Of a stretch of DNA of 64,000 nt, positions 34,817-48,029 are shown piece by piece. Under the pieces are notes generated by a model, which made no database searches, was not told the origin of the DNA, and was given only the letters and a program-made list of their open reading frames with translations. A program made the position numbers and the translations under genes. The stretch comes from Dasyornis broadbenti (taxonomy: Eukaryota > Chordata > Aves > Passeriformes > Dasyornithidae). The first letter of the stretch is position 1. Each line of letters opens with the position of its first letter. The stretch covers positions 1,861,615 through 1,925,614 of the forward strand of contig VZRN01006818.1 of the NCBI GenBank assembly GCA_013397935.1, given 5' to 3'.

Positions 34817-37800
34817 GTATGTTTAGATTTACAGTGTTTTACTGAATGTACACTATTCAGGTTAATCTCAAAAGAGTAGTTTATCAGTTCAAGTTCAGTT
34901 TAGTTTTAAACAAACTGGGGTAGGTCAGTCTTAAAAAGGATCTTCATTTCTCACCCTCTGAAAACAGCATTGTTACTGTGAAACATTTGCTTTCATTCCT
35001 TTCATTAGTTCCGGTCTCTTTATATTTTCCCAAAAGATGATCAGGAAGATGTATCTTGCAACAGGCTTTAATTGATCCAGAAAAATTATAATACAAATAA
35101 ATGATAATATAGAGTAAAGCAAATGGAGGACTGAAGTTTGAGAATGATCGCTATAGAGGAGAGTGTTTTTTTCCTGGTGGACAAAAACATTTCATGGGAA
35201 TTTGAAGTCACTGCAGCCTATCTGTCAGGAAACAGATGATTTGTCATCAAATTTTCGTGACAGATGCCTGTACACAATGCATGCCAGACCAGTCTGTAGA
35301 GCTCAGTTGAGAAGGATTACCAAAAGGCAGTCTCTCTCAAGTTGTCTTTTTAAAGAATTGTAATGTGTTGTAGGGATTGGGAGGGAAGTGAAGGTCAGTC
35401 TAGCAGGTTAATGTGTATCTAACAAGACAAAAAACACAGGACTGCAAACAGGGGAGCAGTTCGAGGAAAAAATCAAATATCCTAATACCAGACTGTTACT
35501 TATTCAGTTAACTATTCCTGGGTGTTCCTTAAAGTTAAACAATAATAAATTAAGAATAGGCTGTTGTCCTGCAGCAAGCTGAAGTGTCCATTGCCTGAAA
35601 AGGTAATTCAAAATACACTTTTTGTTAACATGAAAAGGTCTGTTTTAAACAGGAAACATGATATTATTTTGGCAATTTTGGGTTTAGGCCAATGTTATCT
35701 TCTATATGGTTTGCCTAATGCAGTGATTATAATTGCTTATAATTTTATGAATTTTACAATATATATTAATCAGGGTGTTTACGGAATAGCACATTTCCTT
35801 TTATTCCAGTTACAGCATGATTTGGATTTGAAATGTGAGGCATTACGTTGCTTTTTCTTTCCACCTTAGATTTTATCTTTGGAACTATATGGTAGTGAAA
35901 TCTACAGCAGGAAGCATTTAAATAGCCAATGCCTACATCTCGTATACTTGCGTCATCTTGCTTCTATTATGATTTTAGTCAGTGAGTTTGAGGTTACCTG
36001 CTTTAAATATTGCTTGAATAAACTCTATGCTAAGATTGATTATTGGATCCTGAGAAAACATGGAGGGGTTGCAGGGGGGATAGCTTCACACATTGTCTGC
36101 CATTACCTACTTTATTTTAGTACAGTCACCAAAACTACGGTGTAGAGCAGAATGTTCCATGTCTGTTTTTCTGTTGAGGGGAAAATGCTCTCTGCAGAGC
36201 TTTAATTTGCTTGGTGGGTTAAGCTACAATTAGTTTTCTGACTCTCTTTTGAAGCAGTTCTCCTGTTAGGTGCACTATTCTGCCTGCCGCTCCCCTTGGC
36301 AGTGGAGGCAGGGGCGTAGCTTTTTCTAGGGAGCCCAGGGTAGCAGTCAAAGTTTGGCCCTACTGCAGCTGTGGTGAGTGCCTGCTCAGCACACATCACC
36401 AGGCCTTTCTGCTCTGGGCTCCTAGTCCTATTCTAATCTTTGCCCCGAATGCTGTACTTGGAACCGAGAATTACTGAGGTTTAATGCCTCAGTCTCATCA
36501 GTGCTGTGTCTTTTGGCACAGGTTTCAGATAACAACCAAGGGACCAAGCAACACCAAGGTTGAAAACCCCCTTATCTTTGTGAGAAGTACAGCAGCCTTC
36601 CCTTTACAGGGAGAGCACTCAGAGTTTCTCTTTTGTTCCCAATATGTAAGAGCAGAGGAGAACTGGAGATACTGGCCACATCAACTCAACATCTGCTACC
36701 CAAATAAAATATTACTGGTTTTGTTTCCCCACCAAAGAATTTGCTATCACTTTCCCAAACCAGACAATAAGCCCAGACCTCTTGCTGCCTGTGTGTGAAC
36801 AGGATGGTGTAGGCAGGGAGCAGAAGGATGCGTTGGTGATGGCATCCTCGTAAAAAAACCCTTTATTTTTTATGGGGGGTGCAGTGCCCTATGTAGCACC
36901 ATGTTCTGCATTACACAGGCCTTTGAAGAGTGGCAATGTAGTGTTGGTTTAAAAAGGGCTGCTGGCATTTGAGTCTGTATTTATGCAACCTCAGGTTTCT
37001 TGAGATACCTTAAGGTATTTTCACATCCCTCATTTCATTTTGAATTCCCTAGACTGTCACTCCTAAGTAAAGTAATGATCCCACAAACTGGAACAAACAT
37101 GCATTGTTCTCATTTATCTTATATTACTCCAAGCAGTTCAAGTGTTGAACGTGAGAATGAGGTAATCTTATTATAGAATACATATTTTTTCCCAGGGAGC
37201 TGTTCTCCGACTATTGCTTGCTCTAAATTAACCCCAGTTTTAATTCCAGTTAACTTGCAAGTCTAGATGTGCCCTTGTAAAACATTTATCAATGCTTATT
37301 ATACTTGTCTTTCCTAGAAATATTTATGAAGCATTGAAGAATTAAAGAAGTCTTTCTGAAGCAAGTACAAAGTCAAAAATACAGCTTTTAAAGTACCCAG
37401 TAGGCTCACTGCAAATGTAACCCTGGAAATGTTGTTCAACACTGAAATATTAGGCAAACATTGTCAAAAGAAGATTAATTTGAACTTTAGCATTAACTTA
37501 AAAGAAGGCTGCAAAATTCCTACAGTGATGATCAGGATTTATCATACAAATAGCTATAACATCTGTAGGGAATACACATTCTTCATATCATGACTAACAG
37601 TTCCATCTGAGAAACTTCTTTTTCTCTGCTGATTCTTTATAAATCTATAGCTGGCAGAATTTCTGTCTTAGAGACCATGGGGTTAGCTTCATGCTGTTAG
37701 AAGATCTTATAAATGAAACAATTTTACTTTCCTGTCATAAGATGATGAATTTTACTGGTACTTAAAATAGCTTTTTTTCTAATAAAGTTCTTGAAAGCAA

Positions 37801-40800
37801 AAAAGGTTGTAGGAAATTTTTTTTTTTTCTCACAATTTGTTAGGGAACAAAGTAAACCACAAAAAACCCCACTGGTGAAAAAATTTTGTTCTGAGTATTT
37901 TGTTAGTGTCTAAAATGCTTGTTGTGCTGTGTGCTTGGTTAGAAGATTTCGGAATTTAGGAATATAAGAATTATATTGGAATCATTAATAGAATTCATTT
38001 GATGAAGGATAAATAAATTTTTGCTTTTTTAATTTAGGGTAAAATAGGTCTTCAGGGTGCTGTTCTGTAACAGGAGGAATTTGTAAGTCTCAAAAGCTGT
38101 TGCTGAACACTTTAAATCCCACCTTAGTAATAGCAAAAATAAGCATAGAAAATGCAAACAACTGTCTCAGCATGCTCTCTAGTCACCAGGGAATGGTAAT
38201 GGTGAATTTTCTACTGCCTACTGGGAAGGCTGGAGTTTTCTTGGGGCATCTCCTGTAGTATTTGCTGTATCCTGCATATCACTGTGGAGGTGAGACATGA
38301 TAATCAAGTGAATGTGTTTGCAGTGAAGTCATGAAGGGCAAAAACATTCAGTTTTGTTCTGTGTTAAAAAGAAAGGACAAATTCACGGACAATATACAAG
38401 GACTCCAGTGGAGTCTTTTTGGTATATCTGTCGCTCAGACCATGTAACGTAGAAAGTCAGAGAGTGCAGGGTGCAAAAGGGGCAGTTGGGGAAGCACCAT
38501 GCTGTAGAAACATATCTGTGCTTTGAAGAAAGAGGAGTGCCCAAGCACACAGAGTGCCTTCAGCGGTGCCCATCATCTGCTCTGCCACCTTCCTGCTTCT
38601 CTCAAAATAGACATATATCTCCAAAACCCATTCTTCTGTCTCCCTGCTTCTACATATCGAGTGAAATATAGAGATAATGTATGTGATTTTCTATCTCTGT
38701 TTGTGTCAATACTTTGGAAACATTCCAATTAGTATCAGGAATTAAGCTATAAGAGCTGCCCATGCAGCTACAGGTTGTCCTGAGGGACAGCTACACACGA
38801 GCTTTTGTTGGATTCCTGCTGCCCCAGCAGTCAAATACAAAGCAAGTCAAAGAGCCCCCAACAGTTCCTGGAATTTCCTTCACCTGCCTTGTCTGGACTC
38901 ACAGTGTCAGCCAGCGACTCTGAAGGTCATTTCTCTTCTCTGCACATTGCATTTTCCACCAGAATGAGTGTATCCCCATGTCTTCAGCACTGCACAATGC
39001 TGCCACCCCTACATCCCCATCAAGGTTTCCACCCTTTCCTTTCTCACCTCTTGTGTTTACTGGTATCTTTCCTTTAATGTGGTCCCTACAATGTACTAAC
39101 TTGCAAGGCTACATGACTCAGCACAGGTGCTAGAGAACAGATGAAGAAAAATACAAGGTTGGGGGTGATCAGATGTTTTCCTCTCACAAATTCCTCCTGG
39201 CTGCATTTCCAGATGTTCAACAATAGGCTTTCCAAACTCTCTGTATCGGCCCTGATTTCCCCTAGCCTGTCATCAGTCCCATTGTATGAAAGTCATCAGT
39301 ACAACTATTGAGAGCATAAGGAACTCTGCCCAAGTAAGAGAGAAATGAATAACGAAAGCATTTTGAAAGTGAGTAACTTTTACTGACCTTTGCTACCAGG
39401 GAAGCACAAAAGAAATGAAACTTGCCTGAAACCTTAGGTCAATGAAGGAGCAAGGTACCAAGTAATAGCATCCATTGATCTAACTTATCAAAGATCTAAA
39501 CACAGATTAAGAAATCAGTTCCTAAATTTTATTGATGTCAGCTTCTTCACCCAGGTTGTGTTAGAGCAGTTCTTAATTTCTTCGGAAGGCTAAGTAGTTT
39601 CAGGAACAGGGAAGAGAAGTGACATTTGGTGTTCTTAACAAATCCGTGTTGACAAGTTCACCAGTCACCTTACAATCAGAGTATTTGATTAAAAAGTATT
39701 AAAAGATCCTGTGCAGAATCTGTAACAGGGAAAAGTGGTAAAATAAACTGAGATACTGAAGCACAGGGATGCTCCAGAACTTTTTGGATGAGGCAAATTA
39801 CCTCTTCAAGTTCTCTTTCAACTGTGAGAAATTATTTCCTTCTCTCTGGCCACCACCAGCACATGGATGCTTGCAAAGGTGCGTGAGCTGGCACACAGAG
39901 ATGGTGGGAGATGGTTACTGCAAAACCAGAACAGCAGCTCAGATTATCTTGTCATTACTTGTCAGTGCTATTTTGTTCTTGGCCTTAACAACTCTTCATG
40001 CAGATTGTTGGCGAGGCAATGGCTGGAGAGCATGGCCTGTTATATTTGTTCAGCAGCAAGATGAGCATTTAGAGTCAGACGCAAGCTGAACCTGATGAAT
40101 GTTTCAGGGCCATGCTGTGGTGTGACTTGGAGCATTAGATGGCTGGGACGTCTCACTGGTACATCCCAGGGAACTGTGCTGGTGTGTGCTAACTGATTAT
40201 CGCCTGTTCTTGTATCACTTATAAAGCTTGGCAAAAGTGAGTCACATTATTTCAACATATAGAACACTGTTTTACTTAATGAAGGACTGGTTAAAAATGT
40301 TGTAAGCATGCAGGCAGTCTTGCTTTTCTAGGATTTTTAAAGAAGGCAGTCAGGTACTGGAAGACTCCAAATGTGTAACTTCCCAAATTCTAATACTGGC
40401 TTTGCAGTTGCAGATGTCTTTTCTTCCCACTTCCTCTGTTCATCTTATTTGTATCTAAGCTGTGCTATTCCTTGCTAACACTGGCATGATTCTCAGTTCT
40501 CTAAGTATTTTAATAGGAAGCCTGGTCACCTCTATAAGCTAGATCTGTGAATCTAGCAATGGAGAGCAACAGCCTTAATTCTATGTAAATAATTTGCATG
40601 ATTTCTATTTTTTCTGAGATTTTTGGTAAGATATTCCTCCCTCCTCTGTGTACTCATTAATTGGGCTACTTAAAGATGCTCTGCCCTTGTGCAGTAATAC
40701 ACAGGCTCATGGTGCCACTCTGGCATGAAGCACTGCTTGTCAGGATGTGATAAAAACTGTGTGTTAAAGGGCCTTTCTCATGAAGCCAGGAATGTAATAT

Positions 40801-43313
40801 CAACAAAGGTAAATACAATTTGCTATTTTTTTGTCATATGTATACTTTAATAGTCATTGCTGCTTCTTTCTTGCTATGCTGTGAGGATCTTGCTGAGAAG
40901 GATTTTGCAATGTGTTTAAATTGGTCCTGTAATGAAAATATTTATACTTAGGTTTTCCATTTTATTATTATTAACATAAGCAAATTCATCAGACTTATTT
41001 AGGAGAATGTTTTACCCTTCTTTCTAACTGCTGATGACAATATTTTCTATTTTTTAAATTATAAATAGCTTTAAAAGGCTGTCTTTAAGAAACAATTTGG
41101 CAAAGTAGTCTGAGAAGACATGAATAATATATAAATCATGAGTTTATTACATGGAATTGGAAACTGTGGTACTGAGTTAGATTATAAACTGTAAAGTAGA
41201 TTGGCTGAGGATTTTTTATTCATCTTAATATAGATGCTTCAGATAGGTTTGGTCCATTAGAGAGTTGGTCTATTATTAGTCAGCAAATTGTTCTTTCCAG
41301 TTAGCAACACTGAAGACTGTAACATCTTTACTGTTCTGGATGGCTGAATTTTAAAAATACAAAAGACTTGCTAAGGCCTTTTAACAACTGTGCATTTTTT
41401 TACAGAACAAGGCTACCTAATTACTTTTCAAGAGCTGCCAGCATTGCAGTCTTGTTCAGTGAACAAAATAGAAGATTTTTATTGACACTGTTGAATCATC
41501 CTACATTACAAACTTCATAAAGAGTTTTCCGGGTCCTTTTAAATGAAAATTCATTCAGTCAAATTAACCCTATTTCAGACTAACTGTGACACTTTACTTT
41601 GCCGTAGTCCCTTTGAATTAGCCAAAAATGGAGTACATGCAAGAGAAGCCACAAGAATGGACAAGGAGGAAGGTTTCTAGTCCCAGCCATGGCTAATCGA
41701 GATGATTATATAGCTCTTGCAACTTACCTCCACAATGTACAGCACAAGTCAGATGTATTCCTACCTTGCTTTATTAGTACTCTATTAATTTAAAATACGA
41801 AATGGGAGAAAATTGCCTGTCTGTTTTGTAATTTGAAAGGTGAATTATAATTAATTTGTAAGTGGAGTGTTAAGGCATTGTGCATCATGTACATTCTTCT
41901 GCAGAGGTTTTGAACAACAGCAACACAGGATGCTGTTTAGCTCACTGCATAGTGCCAGGAAACAAGAATTTGGTAGGAAACAAGAACACTTCACATCTTA
42001 ACTATCTTCTGGTGAAGAAACTACTGTCATCTGCTTGTGTGTATATAGGTAGCTGGGATGTGCAGGTTTGGTCATAATGTGGATGTGTGGTTCCTATTTT
42101 TAGTGTTGTATGGGCATCTGCTGATCCTGTACCATTTTCCAGCATATTAAAACCTCTGTGCCCCGGGCAAAGTACTTTTTCCCTATGCCTTTTTGCTCCT
42201 GCACATTGTCTGTCTAGTTTGTTTACTTTGTAAGGATTTTCAGGGGAAGAGCTGTGCTGTGTAATAGAGCATGTCCAAGACCTAGAGCAGCGGAAACACT
42301 TTCTCAGTTAAGATCGCCTCATAGGTCCACCATAAATTGCATCATGGGTGGCCTTTACAAAGTGTCTCCTTTTAGACTGAAGCTCTGTTAGAAAGAATCT
42401 CTGGAAAGCAATAGAAAAGGCAGCATGGTGTATGTGTTCAACTGAATTAAGAGTATTTCACTCAGCCTGCACAGTCACTGACACCACAAAATTTGTGTCA
42501 AGGGGATCTCAGTTCTCTGCAGAAGAAATACAATGGTCTGAAAATGGTCTTCCCAGGTCCAGAATTTCTCACCTAATTGAACTGTGTGATTTCTGCAGCA
42601 GAATGCATGACTTCAGCTTTAGATAAAGGTCTGAATTTTTTAAATTAAAATCCAGAGTTTAAATGACATGGAAATACAATCTGAGGACTCAGGCATATAG
42701 GACAGAAAATATCTATAGAATGTAAAATTTCCAAAAGCTCTTGAAGATCAATATTCCTATCAGTGAGATGGGAAACAGTTTCAACCTGTTTATCATAGGA
42801 TCATTCATGTATACATTAATTTCTGAAAAAACATCCCACATATTTGCAAATGTGAATGATACTCGACATAGTGCGGCCTGGAGCTTGTTAAATGTTCTGA
42901 ATGTTCTGATCAATGCCAGTTCATTAAATCATTTTGAATCTTTCAAGATTCTGTGCAGTCTGATTGCTTCTGCAGGCCCTGAGAGTTGAAGATGCTCCAG
43001 ACTTGTCATGGATCAGTTCTATGGTGCTTTCCATTATGGTGGAAATACCACTGATTTTGAAGGGAAAAGGAGATGAAACCAGAAATACTGAAGAGATCCT
43101 AACAGTATGTTTGTTAATACAGACTGTATTTGGTACAATCCAATGCATTCTCAAGACAAATTGGTCTTTTCCTCCTAAAAAAGTACACTTTTTAAGCTGT
43201 ATTTCCTTCTGAATATGCTCATATATTCCTTGCTTATTCTGGAAGTTCATGTTTAGTCTCCACTGCAACCTTCAGCAAAGTTCACAAGAAGTGTTAAGTA
43301 CTTTCATTCCCTT

Positions 43314-43952
43314 TTCATTCATTCATTCATTCATTCATTCATTCATTCATTCATTCATTCATTCATTCATTCATTCATTCATTCATTCATTCATTCATTC
43401 ATTCATTCATTCATTCATTCATTCATTCATTCATTCATTCATTCATTCATTCATTCATTCATTCATTCATTCATTCATTCATTCATTCATTCATTCATTC
43501 ATTCATTCATTCATTCATTCATTCATTCATTCATTCATTCATTCATTCATTCATTCATTCATTCATTCATTCATTCATTCATTCATTCATTCATTCATTC
43601 ATTCATTCATTCATTCATTCATTCATTCATTCATTCATTCATTCATTCATTCATTCATTCATTCATTCATTCATTCATTCATTCATTCATTCATTCATTC
43701 ATTCATTCATTCATTCATTCATTCATTCATTCATTCATTCATTCATTCATTCATTCATTCATTCATTCATTCATTCATTCATTCATTCATTCATTCATTC
43801 ATTCATTCATTCATTCATTCATTCATTCATTCATTCATTCATTCATTCATTCATTCATTCATTCATTCATTCATTCATTCATTCATTCATTCATTCATTC
43901 ATTCATTCATTCATTCATTCATTCATTCATTCATTCATTCATTCATTCATTC
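43314..43952. repeat. (ATTC)n microsatellite, about 160 copies
   Basis: An uninterrupted tetranucleotide array of about 639 bases with no visible substitution. It is flanked on the left by imperfect relatives (ctttcattccctttt) and ends abruptly at cccactcacc. It creates a spurious + strand open frame (43249-43992) encoding endless Ser-Phe-Ile-His repeats; because four does not divide by three and no stop arises, all three + frames read the same peptide. This is a repeat, not a gene. Confidence 0.98.
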
Positions 43953-46900
43953 CCACTCACCTGAAAATTCTTCTTGCTCTTTTTTCTGCTGACTAATAAA
44001 ATTTTTCGTCTTTTATTTGGCTGGCAAAAAACAAGCTGAGGAGGTTGGGTTGGGGCCCTTTCTTCATTTGGTTAGTGACTAAGGCTGTGCTAAGAAATCT
44101 AATGTTGACTCAGTAGTTCCTAAGCTCTTTTTCGGGTAGACCACTACATCAGTTGTCCTATGAAAAGGCATCCCTTGTTCCTTACAGCACTTTTTTATTC
44201 TGCCTTCTTGACAACAGACAAGGTCAAAGCAGGAGAGAGCAGAGTGCACGGTGGCAAGGTTAGTGCTCTCTGAGATACTAAAATCCAGAGATACTACAAA
44301 CTCCTACTTGTCTTCTTGTGGAGGAGGGAAGCTCTTCTGTTCATGTGATGTCCTATTAAATCAGAGGAAGATGATGAAAAATGTGGCTTCTCAGCAGAGG
44401 AGTGGTCCCACTTTTTCATCCACAGAGTCTAGCAGCTGCTTCATGTCAGCTTTCCAGTTTCACAGTAAAACCAAATCAAACCAAACCAAATGTAACCTAA
44501 GCTAACCTAACACAAGTCCCTGGGTTTGGCTGAGGGAGAAGAACTCCTTAGGATGCTTTCCTTCACCCACCCTGGCTTCCCTTCCCACTCTGGGAGGAGT
44601 CTGCAGCTTCAATAAGGACAGCAACAACTTAAGACAGCAATAGCATCATTTCAGTTGTGACAATGTGGAGGTGCTTGAAACTGCTGTGACCAGAACTGAG
44701 CTCAAGGGAAATCTAGAGCTGTGTAAAGCCATTGGAACAAACACCACACTGCCAGCCTCACCAGCCTCGGGGAGAGAGGAGGGGGTGAGACCATGGCATT
44801 CAGTGGGGCCCCCACTGGAGCCCCCATACACCATGTGTCAGATGGCTCTTTGGACTTCCAACAGCTTGTCTATGCCACAGGCTGCAGCCACACAGCAGGC
44901 AGAAGACTATGGGGTGTTTTTTTCACCTGTGTGCCTTGTTGGATTTAACAGAACAGGATGGTTATGGTCAATGTGTCCACTCTTGTTCTCACTATTTTCT
45001 CACTAGCATAAAGTGCATTTTCCTGTCTTGGTTTTAGGCAATGTCTCATTAAGCATGGTATCTTTTGTGGCTGCATGCATGTTGTCCAAAATAGCACATA
45101 TTTTGTTTTGATTAGCATGGTTTATGGGGTTATGAATTTGAATAAGAAGGAGATGCTAGTTATTTTTATTTCTTTCCTCTGGATTTGCAAGAGAAAAGAA
45201 AAACTTAACATCTTGTTTGTACAAGATGATGAGAATGATATACAGTATCAGTTGAAACTGCAATAAATCTATTACTTGAAAAAAATTAGACTGTACAAAC
45301 TATCTGCATGGTAATTATTAATGACAGAAGATTCAATAAAGATTAAAATATTTAATGTTTTTCTTTCATTGATGTAGTGCTGTAAATTTATGACCATTAA
45401 GAAACCATATGAAAGATCTGTCAGCTTTTGCTATTTCACATTTTAGTCTCTTATCAAAACTGATTTCAGGTTTTGTAGTATTAAAAGTAAAAGGAAAAAT
45501 GCAAGCTGCTTTTAATCAAATTGGAATGTTCAGTGATCACCATCACAATCTTTACAGTGTTGATCTGAGTATGAAGCAAAGAACATTAACTTGTCTTTTA
45601 TTGACTTTATTTAGTGGCAACCACAGCTTTTAAGATGTAATGGTAGACAAGTTTGTGTCATACCACTGCAACTGCCACTGTACATGTGAGCAGCCATCTG
45701 CTTAGGATTAAGTCCTAAGTCAAAACACCAATGAGGTCTAATGCTGCCAGTTTAAGTTAGACATAATTTGCACTGAGTTTTATGTGAGTAAGGGCATCAC
45801 AATCAGGTCTAATGCCAGACAACACTGAATTTAGTTACAAGCGCTGAAAGCATTTCTGAAAGTATTGTTTCCCTATGTGATTGGATCAGGAGTCTTAGCA
45901 ACCTTGCTGTACACTGGGGGGTGAATTACAATTCTCTATTGTTTCGTCTATGATTGTCTTGCCTGCTTATTGTTCTTTATAAAGTGGTCCCAACCTTTTC
46001 ATCAGCCATGGTCTGGGTGTCTGAACAATCTTAAGACTGTATGCTCCTCTCCAAACACTGTGCCTATCAAGATCACAGACTCAATAGTCATACTGCTTGA
46101 TGGTTGTGAATAGAACTGAAGCATATAATTTAGCACTAATCTTTTCTCTTCTTTACTAGCTGTAGCAATGGAGGTGCTTTCATTATGTCCATAATATCCC
46201 TTTCAGGTTATGTCTGTTTCTGGCTTTCACACAATCCCTGTGTGCCTGGGAGAAATGGTAGCATTTCATTTGGAGGGATATTTTACACAAGCTATTGCCA
46301 TATTGGGGGAGACGGATCATCTTAACTAATGGTAACATAGCCCTCTGAGCTTCATCTTGAGCCAGTTGGAAGAGATAAACATCCTCAGATGAGTTCATCC
46401 CTTCTGCTGGGGAAGTCTGTCTCAGGGTTCACCGAATCACCCTTTGAGTGCCCATCAATTTTAGAGTTAGGCACGTAACTTTGACAGTTAAAGTCGTAAT
46501 GGATTATCACTTGAATGGATGTGCTGAGAGTTGCGAAGGAGTGGATGTGATCCCCAAGTCATTTTCTATGGCTGATGCTGTGGAGGCGTAGTACAAGGAA
46601 AATCATAAATTTAAGAGGAAAACTACACAACTGCTCCCAAGTTGTTCTGCTTGGTGTCAGTAAACCTCTTGAACACAGAGCTTGTGTGGAGTGTATTTAT
46701 GAGAAAGATGAGTTTAGCCGTGATTATTTTAATTCTGTTTCTCCTTTTATGCGTTTTCATTTCCCTTTTTTTATCTTACCTTTCCTAAACAAACCCAATC
46801 TGCTTATGTGTCTCCAGTAACAGTTACTCTAGAAAACGGCTGCATTTTTATCACTTTTTCTTGAATTATGAGTAAGAATTTTCAGATATGAAAAAGCTGA

Positions 46901-48008
46901 TAAAATATGTTTTGCAAATTGATGATTCACCACTATTCATCTGTTCGCAGGCAGGAAGAGAAATATGTAACTCAAAGAGAGATGGCCTAAGGATAATAAG
47001 AGTGAATCAAAAATGTTGTATCATATTCAATTTAGCTTCAGTCAGGGCCCAAATATTAAACTGTTCTTTGGCATGTTTCAGAAAGCACGTGAAAATTTTG
47101 AAAAGCTTAGTAGGAAGAGATTTTGCTGAGTTTAAGTCACTATTGAGAAACTTTAAGAAAGTCAAAATCTTTTATTCTGTTAACTGCTCTAACCAAGTTA
47201 AGGAAAGCTGACACAATAAATACAGATATGAAAACGGAAGGGTGTATTTTAAAAACATTAACACTTAAAACCAGAAGTATTCTGTTTCTGTCTCTTACTT
47301 TTCAAGGAGGTGGTCATGAGAACAGAATTTCCCTGTTTATATTCTCGTTTAAAAAGTATTTACCCTAAGATTTATGGATTTTAAAAGTGTTCATATACTC
47401 ACTTCCATACTATTATCTACCCTTCAGTCAGTGATTTTTTTTTTCTCCTGTCACACACACTATAAAGGATTTAAAGGGAGTCCCAGGAATATTGACTCAC
47501 AGAGGAATGGGATTTGAGATGTCAACTCTCAACACCAATGGAATATCTGGAAACCTATTAAGACATACTTCGGTTGAAGAGTAGCAAAAAAAATGTGCTT
47601 GTGAATAAAAAATCTGCTGGATAAAGTACCGTGTTGAGAGCATTAGGGTTCTTGAAACAACTTTAAAAGGCAAGAGAAGATACAGTGTTTCACTGAAATT
47701 AAAGCACTCCCTGCTTTCAAGTATAGTGAGAAAACCCCAATTGAAAGACTGCTGTCAGAGCTGTACATTGGCTCATGAGTTAGTATTAGTGTTAGACTGT
47801 GGCAAACTGAATTTATGTTGGTCATCACTTACCCTATTTACTGGCTTTGCTAGAGAGGAGAATTACAGGAGCTCTCTTTTTAAATCATTCTATTTTCTTT
47901 ACTATCTGCATGTGTGACTATTCCCTGGCCCCACAATGATGATATATCTCAGGCATAACTGCATCTGTATCATTGTGGCAAAGCAGCATTTTGCTGTTGA
48001 AGATCATC

Positions 48009-48029
48009 ATTTCAGCATGATGCTGAAAT
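48009..48029. repeat. Near-perfect palindrome
   Basis: atttcagcat, one base, atgctgaaat: 10-base arms with a single-base centre. It may be chance or a dimeric factor site. No further context. Confidence 0.6.

Noticed and set aside
35163..36145. Cluster of 66-101 codon + strand frames after the micro-exon
   Set aside because: No similarity to the MSRB3 C-terminal half or any other family, and no phase-compatible splice sites giving expected residues.
43249..43992. Longest open frame in the window, 247 codons of Ser-Phe-Ile-His repeats
   Set aside because: It is a translation of the (ATTC)n microsatellite. Length and composition are forced by the repeat, and no gene context supports it.
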